From assembly GCA_019054805.1 (NCBI GenBank), contig JAHQIY010000021.1, forward strand, positions 186,001 through 250,000: 64,000 bases of DNA, in the 5' to 3' direction. The translations under genes were made by a program, and so were the position numbers. The DNA comes from Brachionus manjavacas (lineage: Eukaryota > Rotifera > Eurotatoria > Ploima > Brachionidae). Shown one piece after another: positions 46,328-56,434 of this stretch (position 1 is its first letter; the number at the start of each line of letters is the position of its first letter). The notes beneath the pieces are model-generated. The model saw nothing but the letters and a program-made list of their open reading frames with translations, searched no databases and was not told the DNA's origin.

Positions 46328-46849
46328 CTAAAACTTAACCAAGCTGGTTACAGGCACGCTAACTCGTTCTCTGCCTTTTAGGTCTACTAGTTCCATAATA
46401 CATAAAGCCCCTACTACATTAGCGTTTATTTTAGTAAGCAAGCTTACTGTTGCTTCTATAGTGCCACCTGTGGCTAAAACATCGTCTAAAATCAATACTT
46501 TTTGGTTTGGCTGTATAGCATTTTTTTGCACTTCTAGTACATCGGTGCCGTATTCTAGGTTGTAACTATACGATATTAAATCTCCGGGTAATTTGCCTTT
46601 TTTACGCACCATGGTTAAGCCAATACCTAAGTTATAAGATATTGCAGAACCCAACAAAAACCCACGAGAATCTAATGCTACTAATACATCTGGTTTATGT
46701 GTTTTAACTTCGTTGCATAGTAAATCTACGGTATGTTGCCACGCTTGTGCGTTAAGTAGCAATGGCGATATATCGTAAAACATAATTCCTGCTTTAGGAA
46801 AATTAGGTACTTTAGCAAAAAAATCTTTAATATTAATAGAGTTAGTCAT
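46328..46849 (-). CDS. apt: Adenine phosphoribosyltransferase
   Basis: 173-aa purine-salvage enzyme converting adenine and PRPP to AMP. The N-terminal FPKAGIMFYDISPLL, LVALDSRGFLLGSAI, RKKGKLPGDLISYSYNLEYG and the PRPP loop VLILDDVLATGGTIEA are all typical. It indicates reliance on imported or recycled adenine. A possible upstream partner is absent; it is a single gene. Confidence 0.96.
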   Translation of the reverse strand: MTNSINIKDFFAKVPNFPKAGIMFYDISPLLLNAQAWQHTVDLLCNEVKTHKPDVLVALDSRGFLLGSAISYNLGIGLTMVRKKGKLPGDLISYSYNLEYGTDVLEVQKNAIQPNQKVLILDDVLATGGTIEATVSLLTKINANVVGALCIMELVDLKGRERVSVPVTSLVKF

Positions 46850-47067
46850 AGTTAATTACACAAAAATTGAAGTTAATTTTTATTTTTACTTGCTAAGTAT
46901 AACACACTTTAATAAATTTATATTACTAAAAAATTATATATAAATAAAAATTTACTTAATAACAACTTGCAATAAGTAAAAAAACAAATTAAACTTATAT
47001 TTATAAATATTGTGTATAATATTATTACATATGTTAAAAAATAAATTTTAAATACAGAAAAACACTA

Positions 47068-49074
47068 ATGAAAAAACTATTTTTACAAAAATACAATTTT
47101 TACATTGCTTTTGCCTTTTTAATAATATCTGCTTGTAGCACCCCTAGCAATACGCCTAATTTAAAGGTTAACAGCTTAGCAGCAGAAACCGACAATAAAA
47201 TTACTACGTTATCTTTTAAAACTCCTGTGGTTGCACAGCAAAGTTTTGCAGAGTCGTCTGGTCAGCAATCTTACAATAATTTAACCAATCTTAAAAATCC
47301 AGTATTACTATCTACTAACCAAGAAGAATATAATAATTATAAATACAGCTCTAGCTTGTGTAATGTTATAAATTCTTCTTTTAGCAATATTCAGTGTATT
47401 TTGTATTTAACGCAAGGCGCCAATAAAACAGATTTAATTAAAAAAACTTACTACTATGGTAACGAAGACAGTGAAAACAAAGCACTAGCAGATTTAACCA
47501 TTATGCGTGTAGATGAGTATAACGAATACTTAAACACTAAAACTGTAGAGCAAGCTCCGTTAGACGTAGTTAGCTACTTAAATGGCGAATATTTGTATAT
47601 GTTTACTAACTCTAAACACAAAGTTTTTACAATAGAGCAATTTAATGAATCTAGAAAAACAACCCTTAGAGTTATAGCACTTAATAAGCAAGCTGCAGAG
47701 TACATTAACAACTATATTGCGCCATTGTTACAAAATAAAAAAATTGTAGTTGATGTATTAGAGCCTTCGCATCCTAGCTTTAACAGGTTTATTAAACAAT
47801 ACTTATGTACTTACAATAGTAATTACGATATTTTTGCTTATTTTGGCGATGAAATTCCTGCAAATGTATCTAAATTAATGCGTTCTTGCTCTTCAGAAAT
47901 TACGCCAATTACCATATCAGATAAAAACTTAATAGCTATAACACAAGCAAACCCTAATATGTCGGTTGCAGATGTTACAGATTATTTTCCATTGTCTTCG
48001 GTTTCGGCTTTTTTAACCGAATATCTAGAATTTGCTAAAATTAACCCAATAATTGCAGAGCAAAATCTAGAAACTGGCCCTTTAAACTTAAAAGAAGGCG
48101 TGGTAGAAAAGCAAACTACTCCAGAAAATTTATTGCCTATTGTTAAAGAAGAAGACTTAAAAAACACTACCAGAGAAAAAACTTTTTACAATATTATTAA
48201 CCTAGAAGATAAAGTAAGTATAGACAACGCTAAACCAAAAAAACTATACTACGACCCCAACGCAGCGGTTAAAAGCTTTGGTATTAGATATGTATTGTTA
48301 GCCAGTAGATACACCAGACGTGAAACTATTTATAATATACTAGACGGCATTTACAAAGATTTTAACTTAATGAAACAAAATTATATTACACAAGATATTA
48401 AGCGTTACTCTGTTAAAGATATGTTAATGGGTACAAGTTCTAACAATAAAGGTTTTTACCATGTTGGCGTATATTTTTACCCTAGATATTCTTTGTTAAA
48501 GCAACAAAAAAAGACGCCCGACCAAAATACTTTAATAACGTTAATTGCATCTAATATTTCTTTAGATATGGTGCCTTCTGCTTTTGGCCCAGAAAACCCT
48601 AGTTACGACCAAATAGCTCAAATCTCTAAACAAACTAAAGATTTGGCTCAAAAACGTAAAGAGTTTGCAGCTATTCAAATTTTACAAAGAGAGTTTGATG
48701 CTATAGAAAAATCTATTGAAGCAATTAAACAGCAAGCCAGCAAACAACAAGCAGAAAGTGCAGTATTAGAAAGCTTAACGCCAGAAGAAAAAATAGATGC
48801 TACTTTGCCTATGGCTACCCCGCAAGCAGAAAAGCCTTTTACCCCGCCTTCTAACGACAACAACGCAAACGACGATTCAACCGTTAACGCAGACGATGTT
48901 AATACAGACGAAGAAGCAACTGATCCTACAAAAGCAGACGCAAACGACGATTCAACCGTTAACGCAGACGAAGGTAATGCGGAAGACGTGAATGCAAACG
49001 AAGGTAATGCAGACGAAGAAGCAACCGATTCTACAAAAACCGATTCGGATAACACAACAAACACACAAAATTAG
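47068..49074 (+). CDS. Putative lipoprotein with acidic repeat tail, unknown function
   Basis: 668-aa protein. The signal peptide ends in a lipobox, FLIISACS, so it is probably lipidated at Cys23. Residues ~60-540 show no family I can name; there may be a mixed alpha/beta periplasmic domain (TLRVIALNKQAAEYINNYIA). Residues ~545-585 are Gln/Glu/Lys-rich and likely coiled coil. The last ~80 residues are a highly acidic Asp/Asn/Ala tail with a 25-codon in-frame repeat (NDDSTVNAD at 48868 and again 75 bp on). A role like the lipoprotein activators of penicillin-binding proteins is conceivable but unsupported. Confidence 0.72.
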   Translation: MKKLFLQKYNFYIAFAFLIISACSTPSNTPNLKVNSLAAETDNKITTLSFKTPVVAQQSFAESSGQQSYNNLTNLKNPVLLSTNQEEYNNYKYSSSLCNVINSSFSNIQCILYLTQGANKTDLIKKTYYYGNEDSENKALADLTIMRVDEYNEYLNTKTVEQAPLDVVSYLNGEYLYMFTNSKHKVFTIEQFNESRKTTLRVIALNKQAAEYINNYIAPLLQNKKIVVDVLEPSHPSFNRFIKQYLCTYNSNYDIFAYFGDEIPANVSKLMRSCSSEITPITISDKNLIAITQANPNMSVADVTDYFPLSSVSAFLTEYLEFAKINPIIAEQNLETGPLNLKEGVVEKQTTPENLLPIVKEEDLKNTTREKTFYNIINLEDKVSIDNAKPKKLYYDPNAAVKSFGIRYVLLASRYTRRETIYNILDGIYKDFNLMKQNYITQDIKRYSVKDMLMGTSSNNKGFYHVGVYFYPRYSLLKQQKKTPDQNTLITLIASNISLDMVPSAFGPENPSYDQIAQISKQTKDLAQKRKEFAAIQILQREFDAIEKSIEAIKQQASKQQAESAVLESLTPEEKIDATLPMATPQAEKPFTPPSNDNNANDDSTVNADDVNTDEEATDPTKADANDDSTVNADEGNAEDVNANEGNADEEATDSTKTDSDNTTNTQN

Positions 49075-49114
49075 CCAGTAAAAAATTAAAAAAAACTGCT
49101 TATAAATTTTAAAT

Positions 49115-49157
49115 AAAAGGCAATGTTTACTTAAAACTGGTGAACGTTGCCTTTTTT
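49115..49157 (+). terminator. Terminator of the lipoprotein gene, overlapping thiL
   Basis: AAAAGGCAATGTT (49115-49127) pairs with AACGTTGCCTTTT (49143-49155), one wobble, followed by a T run to 49157. The right arm lies inside the antisense thiL coding sequence and the loop contains the thiL stop codon. Confidence 0.82.
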
Positions 49158-50144
49158 ATTTATGCGTAAAAGTTTACCATTATTATAAACCTGCAAACCC
49201 TTTTGCTTACTAGCGTTTTTAATGTAACCAATAGTATAAATATTTAAATTTTGTTGCTGTGCTTGGGCTATTAAAGTGTTGTAATTTTGTTTAGATACTG
49301 TAAAAACTAGTTTATAATCATCGCCCCAAGTTAGTGCATTTATAAGTAATTGCGTGGTGTTAAAAAACTTTTTTGCATCTTTACTTAAAGGTATATCTTG
49401 TAAATTTATAACTCCACATACATTAGAAAACAAACAAACTTTATGTAAATCTGCAATTAAACCATCCGAAATATCCGCACAACTACTAGCATATTGGCTT
49501 AATAAATTAGCGTACTGGGTTTCTGCACTTATGTAGTAGTATAATTTACTTAATTGTTTTAGCTTGTACTGGCTAACGCCTTGTAAATTAATATCTGGCG
49601 GTATATTATTTATAGTTTTATTTAAAACATTAAACCCTAAATAAGCATTGCCTAAATTACCAGTTACACAAATATAATCACCCGCTTTGGCAGTGGTTTT
49701 TAACAACGGCGGTAGGTTATTACAAGTATTGCCTATAACAGTTGCACTTAACACCATAGCATGGTTAGTAGATGTGGTATCGCCACCAATTAAATGGCAA
49801 TTGGTTAAATTTTGTATACGTTTAATTTCTTTAGCAAAAGCATTAAACCATTTTATATTAATTTTACTATTATTTTTAGGTATACTAATATTAAGCAACC
49901 AATACTTAGGTAACCCGCCCATTGCAGTAATATCAGATATATTACTATACAAAAGCCTATTAGCTATAGATTTTGGGTTGTCTAAATTAAAAAAATGCAT
50001 ACCTTGTACTATGGTATCTGTGGTTATAAGGCTTTTAGTGTTGGCTAGGTTGGTAATTAAAGCGGTATCGTCTATTAAGCCTAGATTTTCTGGGTGCTTG
50101 CTAAGTTTGTAAAAAATTTTATTAATTAGTTTAAATTCTTCCAT
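49131..50144 (-). CDS. thiL: Thiamine-monophosphate kinase
   Basis: 337-aa AIRS-family kinase that makes thiamine diphosphate from thiamine monophosphate. ATP/Mg sites are visible in LGLIDDTALIT, TTDTIVQGMHFF, NISDITAMGGLPKYWLLNIS and HLIGGDTTSTNH; the C-terminal SSCADISDGLIADL and ALTWGDDYKLVFTV are also conserved. No other thiamine gene and no TPP riboswitch is seen nearby, so the substrate may come from salvage. It is convergent with the lipoprotein gene, sharing the terminator hairpin. Confidence 0.93.
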   Translation of the reverse strand: MEEFKLINKIFYKLSKHPENLGLIDDTALITNLANTKSLITTDTIVQGMHFFNLDNPKSIANRLLYSNISDITAMGGLPKYWLLNISIPKNNSKINIKWFNAFAKEIKRIQNLTNCHLIGGDTTSTNHAMVLSATVIGNTCNNLPPLLKTTAKAGDYICVTGNLGNAYLGFNVLNKTINNIPPDINLQGVSQYKLKQLSKLYYYISAETQYANLLSQYASSCADISDGLIADLHKVCLFSNVCGVINLQDIPLSKDAKKFFNTTQLLINALTWGDDYKLVFTVSKQNYNTLIAQAQQQNLNIYTIGYIKNASKQKGLQVYNNGKLLRINKKGNVHQF

Positions 50145-50242
50145 AATTTTTACTAAGTTAACTTTATGTAATGCTTTATAGTTTATTATAGTTTATTATA
50201 GCTTATAATATAATAAATTAATATAAGGAAATATTAGGTACT

Positions 50243-50794
50243 ATGTGTAAAGTGGTTTTGTTGTTAGCTTTGGCTTATGTGATTTTGTTTAATAAAATTA
50301 ATGCACTAGATGGAGGCATAAGCTATAAACATATAGACGACCTACTATACACAGGTTTAATTTTACACGCATACGGCACCGCCTATAAAGATAGCAAAGC
50401 GTTGCTACCACTAACCTACCACACCATAACCACCCTAGGCACTACTTATATATTAAAAGCAGTAGTAAACGAAAAAAGACCCGACTACAAAACTGGCGAC
50501 CACCGAGATTCTTTTCCATCTGGCCATGCTAGTGCGGCTTTTATAGCCCCTACTTTTATACACGCAAGATACGGCTTTAAAAAAGCCATACCCACCTACT
50601 TATTAGCTACATTAGTTGCTTATAAACGAGTAGAAAAAAAACGCCACCACGTGCACGATGTTATAGGCGGAGCTTTGGTTGCTTATATTTCTAGTAAAAT
50701 TTTTATTAAAAATCAACAATCTGCGGTTAAATATAGCATTAATGGTAGCTTTACCCCTAGTAATTTTAACCTAAGCTTTAATGTTAAGTTTTAA
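50243..50794 (+). CDS. PAP2 family phosphatase
   Basis: 183-aa type 2 phosphatidic acid phosphatase. All three active-site motifs are present: K72 to R79-P80 in LKAVVNEKRPD, PSGH at 92-95 in DSFPSGHASAA, and R129-x5-H135-x3-D139 in KRVEKKRHHVHD. A signal peptide or first helix spans about 1-21. Hydrophobicity is lower than in six-helix members and the tail ends in NFNLSFNVKF. Possible substrates are undecaprenyl diphosphate or other lipid phosphates. Two perfect GTTTATTATA repeats lie upstream (50181-50200). Confidence 0.88.
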   Translation: MCKVVLLLALAYVILFNKINALDGGISYKHIDDLLYTGLILHAYGTAYKDSKALLPLTYHTITTLGTTYILKAVVNEKRPDYKTGDHRDSFPSGHASAAFIAPTFIHARYGFKKAIPTYLLATLVAYKRVEKKRHHVHDVIGGALVAYISSKIFIKNQQSAVKYSINGSFTPSNFNLSFNVKF

Positions 50795-50810
50795 TGTAAT
50801 ATTTAATGTA

Positions 50811-52082
50811 TTAATATATTTTAAATTTATTAGTTAAGGCTAAAACTTGGCTTTGTACTTGTTGTTGTATGTTGGTTGGTAAAATATAATTATTGGTTTG
50901 TAAAGCTTGCATTACTGTAATTATTAAGTTTGCCACTTGTATACATTCTGTTTCTTTAAAGCCTCTGGTAGTAACGGCCGCACAGCCTATTCTAATGCCA
51001 GATGTAGTGCTTGGCGGTAAAGTATCAAACGGAATAGAGTTTTTATTGCAGGTAATATTTACACTATCTAGTGCTTTTTCTACCACATTGCCGTTTAACC
51101 CTAATTTGCTAACATCTATAACAAATAAATTGCTTTTTGTTACCCCAGAAACCACTTGTAAATTATTTTGCATAAAAACATTGCACATAGCTTGGTTGTT
51201 GGCAATTAGCTGTTTGGCGTATAACTTAAAGCTATCTTGCAAAGCCTCTTTAAAAGCAACGGCTTTGGCGGCAATTACGTGCATTAAAGGCCCGCCTTGT
51301 GTACCCGGAAAAATAGCCGAATTAACTTTTTTTATAATATTTGCATTATTGCTTAAAATTAAACCGCCTCTGGGGCCACGCAAAGTTTTATGCGTAGTTG
51401 TAGTAACAATATCGGCGTAATTTATAGGGTTAGGGTATTCTTTTGCCACTATTAAGCCGGCGTAGTGGGCAACATCTGCCAGTAAAAACGCCCCTACTTC
51501 GTCTGCAATTTCTTTAAACTTTTTAAAATCTATAATTTGCGAATACGAACTAGCCCCAGCAATAATAAGCTTAGGTTTATGTTGCTTAGCTAATGCTTTA
51601 ATATTATCGTAATCTAACAAAAAAGTATCTGGATTAACCCCATAACTTACGGCTTTAAATATTTTACCAGAAAAAGATACCGCAGAGCCATGGGTTAAAT
51701 GCCCGCCAGCGTTTAAATCCATACCTAAAATGGTATCGCCAGCGTTTAGTAAAGCAAGCATAACCGCCATATTAGCTTGCGAGCCCGAATGCGGTTGCAC
51801 GTTAGCAAAATTAGCGTTAAATAGTTGTTTTGCACGGCTTATTGCTAGATTTTCTACTTCATCTACAAATTCGCAACCGCCGTAATAGCGTTTTGCGGGG
51901 TAGCCTTCGGCATATTTATTGGTTAAAATGCTACCTTGTGCTTGTAGTACCGCTTTAGAAACTATATTTTCTGAAGCTATAAGCTCTATATTATTTTGCT
52001 GACGCTGAAACTCTTTATTAATAAAATTGTTTAATTCGCTATCTGCGGTATTTAAATCATCATTAAAAAAAGAGTTTACCAT
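50811..52082 (-). CDS. glyA: Serine hydroxymethyltransferase
   Basis: 423-aa PLP enzyme that interconverts serine and glycine and supplies one-carbon units. Conserved: [37 protein letters not shown], the PLP-lysine region [16 protein letters not shown], and [20 protein letters not shown]. It is 29 nt downstream of rpiB, at the end of a long same-strand run beginning with the oligopeptide transporter genes. Confidence 0.97.
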   Translation of the reverse strand: MVNSFFNDDLNTADSELNNFINKEFQRQQNNIELIASENIVSKAVLQAQGSILTNKYAEGYPAKRYYGGCEFVDEVENLAISRAKQLFNANFANVQPHSGSQANMAVMLALLNAGDTILGMDLNAGGHLTHGSAVSFSGKIFKAVSYGVNPDTFLLDYDNIKALAKQHKPKLIIAGASSYSQIIDFKKFKEIADEVGAFLLADVAHYAGLIVAKEYPNPINYADIVTTTTHKTLRGPRGGLILSNNANIIKKVNSAIFPGTQGGPLMHVIAAKAVAFKEALQDSFKLYAKQLIANNQAMCNVFMQNNLQVVSGVTKSNLFVIDVSKLGLNGNVVEKALDSVNITCNKNSIPFDTLPPSTTSGIRIGCAAVTTRGFKETECIQVANLIITVMQALQTNNYILPTNIQQQVQSQVLALTNKFKIY

Positions 52083-52111
52083 AAATTTTTCCTTATTTTT
52101 TTACAAAATTT

Positions 52112-52582
52112 TTATTTACAAGCTAATGTATTTATTAAATCTAACCTTTGTTGGTGCCTACCGCCTTCAAACTCGCTATCTAAAAAGGTTAGCAACCATT
52201 CTAGGGTTTGGTTTTTACTAAAGTGGTCGGTAGAAAAACAAGCAACATTTGCGTTATTGTGTTGTTTGCAGGTTTTTGCTACCATATTGTTGTAAACTAA
52301 AGCTGCCCTAATAGTTGGGCTAATTTTATTGGCAGAAATGCTCATACCTATGCCAGAGCCACATAAAAGTACCCCATTTATATTATGGTTGTTGTTGCTG
52401 TAGTATTGTTGTATAGTATTAGCAACTTCTTTGGTAAAATTAGGATAATCTACGCTAGAAACACCGTTAGTGCCAACATCTATAACGTTAATATTAAGTT
52501 TTTTTAATTCGGTTACTAAAAATTCTTTATATTCAAAGCCTCTATGGTCTGCACCTATAACAACGTTGGTTATTTTTGGCAT
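52112..52582 (-). CDS. rpiB: Ribose-5-phosphate isomerase B
   Basis: 156-aa LacA/RpiB-family isomerase of the pentose phosphate pathway. VVIGADHRGFEYKEFL, the catalytic cysteine in GVLLCGSGIGMSISANK, and NANVACFSTDHFS are diagnostic. The rpiB-glyA order is common in alphaproteobacteria. It starts 21 nt after oppF, so it is likely read through from the transporter operon. Confidence 0.95.
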   Translation of the reverse strand: MPKITNVVIGADHRGFEYKEFLVTELKKLNINVIDVGTNGVSSVDYPNFTKEVANTIQQYYSNNNHNINGVLLCGSGIGMSISANKISPTIRAALVYNNMVAKTCKQHNNANVACFSTDHFSKNQTLEWLLTFLDSEFEGGRHQQRLDLINTLACK

Positions 52583-52603
52583 ATTATTCTCCTTAGTTGT
52601 AAA

Positions 52604-53584
52604 TTATTTAGCGTAAAAGCAAGCCGCCCAATGATTTGTAGCTTCTTGTTGCAATACAGGTTTGGCTTGTTTGCATTTATCGGTAGCTTTGCTACAACGC
52701 AATGCAAACGAACAAAACTTATAATCCTCTAATGGCGAAGGAATATCACCTTTAGGAATAATACGCTGTTTTTTTGCCTCTATAGTAGGAATAGCCGAAA
52801 ACAAAGATTGCGTATACGGATGCATAGGGTTTTTATAAATATCATCCGAAGATGCGTACTCTACAACTTCGCCTAAATACATAACTAAAATGCGGTTGCT
52901 TATATATTTTACAATAGATAAATCGTGGCTTATAAAAATAATAGCCATGTTGTACTTTTTGTTAATATCTAGCAATAAATTTATTATTTGGGCTTTAATA
53001 GAAACATCTAGCGCACTAACGGCTTCATCGCAAATTAATAATTTTGGTTTTAAAATTAATGCTCTGGCAATACCTATACGTTGGGCTTGCCCGCCAGAAA
53101 ATTCGTGGGCAAATTTGTGGCAATAACTAGTGTTTAAGCCTACTTGCTCCATTACTTCAAACACTTGTTTTTTTACTTCGGCGGTGCTTAAATTTTTATT
53201 AAATACTTTTAGGGGCTCTGCTATAATGTCAAAAACATTCATTCTTGGGTTTAAGCTTGCCAATGGGTCTTGAAAAATAATTTGAATATCTTTACGCAAA
53301 GCATCAAATTCATTTTTTTTAATTTTATTAATATCTACCCCATTAAACAAAATGCTACCACTAACTTTAGAGCCATGGTTAATTTTAATAATTTCTTTAG
53401 CTAAGCTAGATTTTCCGCAACCGCTTTCGCCTACAATACCTAAAATTTCGCCCTTGGCTACGTTAAAATTAACCTTTTTAACGGCGTATAATGGTAAGTT
53501 TTTAGAAAAAAAAGCGTCTGGTTTTTTTATTTTTACATTAAATGTAACCGATAAATCTTTAACCGATAAAACTGTATTTTCCAT
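52604..53584 (-). CDS. oppF: Oligopeptide ABC transporter ATP-binding protein OppF
   Basis: 326-aa ABC ATPase. Walker A is GIVGESGCGKSSLAK, the signature EFSGGQAQRIGIARAL, Walker B LLICDEAVSALD, and the switch His is in IIFISHDLSIV. A C-terminal oligopeptide-type extension contains a cysteine cluster (FCSFALRCSKATDKCKQA) typical of the OppD/F family. Its ATG shares one base with the stop of oppD (TAATG), with AGGAG supplied by the end of oppD, so translation is coupled. Confidence 0.94.
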   Translation of the reverse strand: MENTVLSVKDLSVTFNVKIKKPDAFFSKNLPLYAVKKVNFNVAKGEILGIVGESGCGKSSLAKEIIKINHGSKVSGSILFNGVDINKIKKNEFDALRKDIQIIFQDPLASLNPRMNVFDIIAEPLKVFNKNLSTAEVKKQVFEVMEQVGLNTSYCHKFAHEFSGGQAQRIGIARALILKPKLLICDEAVSALDVSIKAQIINLLLDINKKYNMAIIFISHDLSIVKYISNRILVMYLGEVVEYASSDDIYKNPMHPYTQSLFSAIPTIEAKKQRIIPKGDIPSPLEDYKFCSFALRCSKATDKCKQAKPVLQQEATNHWAACFYAK

Positions 53585-54555
53585 TATATTTCTCCTGCAT
53601 TAATGCATCTAACTTGGTGTGTAGGGCTAAATGTTTGTTGTGGTATAATTTGTTTACATTTAGCGTTGGCGTATTTGCATCTGTTAATAAAAGTGCATTC
53701 TTTAGGGGGCTCTAGCATTACTTGCGGAAACCCTTCTATAGAAAATAAAGGCTCGCTTTTACTTTGATCCATTCTAGGAATAGAGCTTAACAAAGCCTTA
53801 GTATACGGGTGCTTTGGCGAATTAAAAATTTCGTCTCTGGTGCCTATTTCTGCAATATTACCACCATAAAACACTGCTACTGTGTCTGCAATTTCGCTAA
53901 CTACGGCTAAATCGTGGGTAATCATAATTAAAGATAAATCTAAAGTATCTTTAAGTTTAGCAAAAATATCTAAAATTTGTGCCTGAATAGTAACGTCTAA
54001 CGCTGTGGTTGGTTCGTCTGCTATAATTAATTTAGGATTAGCTAATAACGCTATTGCTATCATAATACGTTGCCTTAAACCGCCAGAAAACTGATGCGGA
54101 TATAAGTTAATTCTGCTACTTGCTTCTGGCACCCCTACTAAATTTAGCACTTCTATAGCTTTTTGTTTAGCTTGTTTTTTGCTAAATTGCTTGTTTTTAG
54201 TAAGTACTTCTACCATTTGTGTAGAAACTTTTAAGTATGGGTTTAGCGAGGTCATGGGGTCTTGAAAAATCATTCCAATTTCTGTACCTCTAATTTTATT
54301 AAGCTCTTTTATAGGTAAAGATGCTAAATTTTTACCATTAAACAAGGCTGTTCCGCTAACTTTACCGTTAGAAGGCAACAAACCCATAACCCCTAACATT
54401 AATTGCGATTTACCAGAGCCACTTTCGCCAACTATGGCAAGTGTTTGTTTAGGTTTAACCTGCAACGAAACATTGTTAACAGCATAAACAGTATAACCTT
54501 GTAGCGTTTTAAATTGTACGCTAAAATCTTTTAGTTCTAATAAATTGTTTTCCAT
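53584..54555 (-). CDS. oppD: Oligopeptide ABC transporter ATP-binding protein OppD
   Basis: 323-aa ABC ATPase partner of OppF. Walker A is AIVGESGSGKSQLML, the signature HQFSGGLRQRIMIAIAL, Walker B LIIADEPTTALDVT, and ITHDLAVV holds the switch His. The C-terminal cysteine-rich oligo_HPY extension reads ECTFINRCKYANAKCKQ. It begins 16 nt after oppC and overlaps oppF by one base. Confidence 0.94.
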   Translation of the reverse strand: MENNLLELKDFSVQFKTLQGYTVYAVNNVSLQVKPKQTLAIVGESGSGKSQLMLGVMGLLPSNGKVSGTALFNGKNLASLPIKELNKIRGTEIGMIFQDPMTSLNPYLKVSTQMVEVLTKNKQFSKKQAKQKAIEVLNLVGVPEASSRINLYPHQFSGGLRQRIMIAIALLANPKLIIADEPTTALDVTIQAQILDIFAKLKDTLDLSLIMITHDLAVVSEIADTVAVFYGGNIAEIGTRDEIFNSPKHPYTKALLSSIPRMDQSKSEPLFSIEGFPQVMLEPPKECTFINRCKYANAKCKQIIPQQTFSPTHQVRCINAGEI

Positions 54556-54571
54556 TGCTTTTTTCCTATAT

Positions 54572-55468
54572 TTATCTAGTTTTTTTGTCTAAAGCATCAC
54601 GGGTGGCGTCTGCTATAAAATTAAATGCAATTAACAATAATGCAAATATTAAAAATGGAAATAAAAACACCCAAGGGTAAGTTTCTATAGATTTTGCCCC
54701 TGTATATAATAAAATACCTAGGCTGGTTAAAGGTTCTTTTACGCCTAAACCTATAAAAGACAAAATAGCTTCTATAAAAATAAACAACGGCACTTTACCA
54801 ACTATTTGCAATGCCACTACCCCCAATAAGTTTGGAATAATATGCCTTAAAATAATTAAATAAGTAGGCAAAGCGTAAGACTTTGCGGCGTCTATAAATT
54901 CACTATTTTTTAAAGAAATAGTTTGCCCACGCACCATTCTGGCTAAGCTTAGCCACATAAATAAAGCTACTACTATAAATAAGGCTACAGTGTTTTGAAA
55001 AATAACCGAAACCATAATAAATATCATAATATCTGGTACAGAATACATAATATCTATAATACGCATCATAACGCTTTCTACTTTACCGCCTAAATAACCA
55101 GCTACGCTACCATAAACTAAACCAACAATTACACTAATAACAGTACCCATTAATGAAATTAGTAAGGTTATTCTGGTGCCTATAAATAATCTGGTTAGTA
55201 AATCTCTGCCGTTATCATCGGTACCAAATAAATGTACGCTATCTGGGGCAGATGGAAATATAGATAAACTCCAGTCTATATCATCGTATTTATGGCCTGT
55301 AAAAAACGGCACTACAATAGATAATAATATAATTAATAAAATTATATATACCGAAGGCATAGCCATTTTGTGCCTTTTAAAGCGTAAGTAAAAATCTTGA
55401 AAAGAGGTTTTGCTAGGCTCTACTTCTTGTGTATTTAAAAATTTATTTTTTGTAAATAATTTTAACAT
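54572..55468 (-). CDS. oppC: Oligopeptide ABC transporter permease OppC
   Basis: 298-aa inner-membrane permease. The N-terminal OppC domain has one helix (YIILLIILLSIVVPFF). LFGTDDNGRDLLTRLFIGTR precedes the five-helix core, whose cytoplasmic coupling loop is EFIDAAKSYALPTYLIILRH. The length and start (MLKLFTKNKF) are normal. It is preceded 15 nt upstream by oppB. Confidence 0.94.
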   Translation of the reverse strand: MLKLFTKNKFLNTQEVEPSKTSFQDFYLRFKRHKMAMPSVYIILLIILLSIVVPFFTGHKYDDIDWSLSIFPSAPDSVHLFGTDDNGRDLLTRLFIGTRITLLISLMGTVISVIVGLVYGSVAGYLGGKVESVMMRIIDIMYSVPDIMIFIMVSVIFQNTVALFIVVALFMWLSLARMVRGQTISLKNSEFIDAAKSYALPTYLIILRHIIPNLLGVVALQIVGKVPLFIFIEAILSFIGLGVKEPLTSLGILLYTGAKSIETYPWVFLFPFLIFALLLIAFNFIADATRDALDKKTR

Positions 55469-55483
55469 TTTAACCTCCTTATA

Positions 55484-56407
55484 TTATTTGTTAAGTTTTA
55501 CTCTAGGGTCTAACCATGCATAGGTTAAATCTACTATTAGGTTCATGGTTAAAATTAAAACCGAAGCCACAATAACGCAACCCATTAATAACGAATAATC
55601 GCGGTTAGTGGTTGCTTGCACTAAATACCTACCTACCCCTGGTATACTAAATAAGCTTTCTATAACAAAGCTACCTACAAAAGCCCCTGCTACTATAGGC
55701 CCCAAAACGGTAACCACAGGCAAGGCGGCTGCTTTAAAAGCGTGTTTTAATAGCACAGTTTTTTTAGTTAAGCCTTTGGCGTATGCGGTTCTAATATAAT
55801 TAGAACTTAAAACTTCTAACAAACTATTACGTACTAATCTGGTTAAACCTAAAGTAGTAGGCAAGGCTAAAGAAAGTACAGGCAACACTGCATAACTTGC
55901 CCCATACCAACCAGAAACCGGAAACCAGCCTAAATAAACGGCAAATAGCAATACAAATACAGGTGCTAACACAAACCCTGGTATAGTGTTTAAAGCTATA
56001 GCGGCGCCGGTAATAGCATAATCTATTTTTTTATATTGGTTTAATGCCGCTAACGAACCCAATATAACAGAAAAAAACAAAGAAACCAACACAACACTAA
56101 TACCTAATGTTGCACTTACAGGTAAGCCTAGGGCTACTAGTTCGCCTACGGTAAAATCTTTTAGTTTAAAAGATGGCCCAAAATCAAAATGAAAAACAAT
56201 GTTTTTTAAATAAATAAAATATTGTTGGTACAAAGGTTTATCTAAATTGTAAGACTTTAATACGTTGGCCATAATTTCTGGTGGTAATGCACGTTCTCCG
56301 CTAAATGGATTACCCGGTGCTAGCCTTACTACTATAAAGCTTATGGTAATAACTAAAAATAAGGTAAACAATAACCCTAATAGTCTTTTTGCTATAAATG
56401 TTGCCAT
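55484..56407 (-). CDS. oppB: Oligopeptide ABC transporter permease OppB
   Basis: 307-aa inner-membrane permease, six helices. The N-terminal KRLLGLLFTLFLVITISFIV and RLAPGNPFSGERALPPE and the coupling loop NYIRTAYAKGLTKKTVLLKH are typical of OppB/DppB, as is IPGVGRYLVQATTNRDY. It follows the transmembrane-anchored binding protein gene after 27 nt. Confidence 0.94.
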   Translation of the reverse strand: MATFIAKRLLGLLFTLFLVITISFIVVRLAPGNPFSGERALPPEIMANVLKSYNLDKPLYQQYFIYLKNIVFHFDFGPSFKLKDFTVGELVALGLPVSATLGISVVLVSLFFSVILGSLAALNQYKKIDYAITGAAIALNTIPGFVLAPVFVLLFAVYLGWFPVSGWYGASYAVLPVLSLALPTTLGLTRLVRNSLLEVLSSNYIRTAYAKGLTKKTVLLKHAFKAAALPVVTVLGPIVAGAFVGSFVIESLFSIPGVGRYLVQATTNRDYSLLMGCVIVASVLILTMNLIVDLTYAWLDPRVKLNK

Positions 56408-56434
56408 AACAAACCTTTTGTTTAAGTTAATAAA

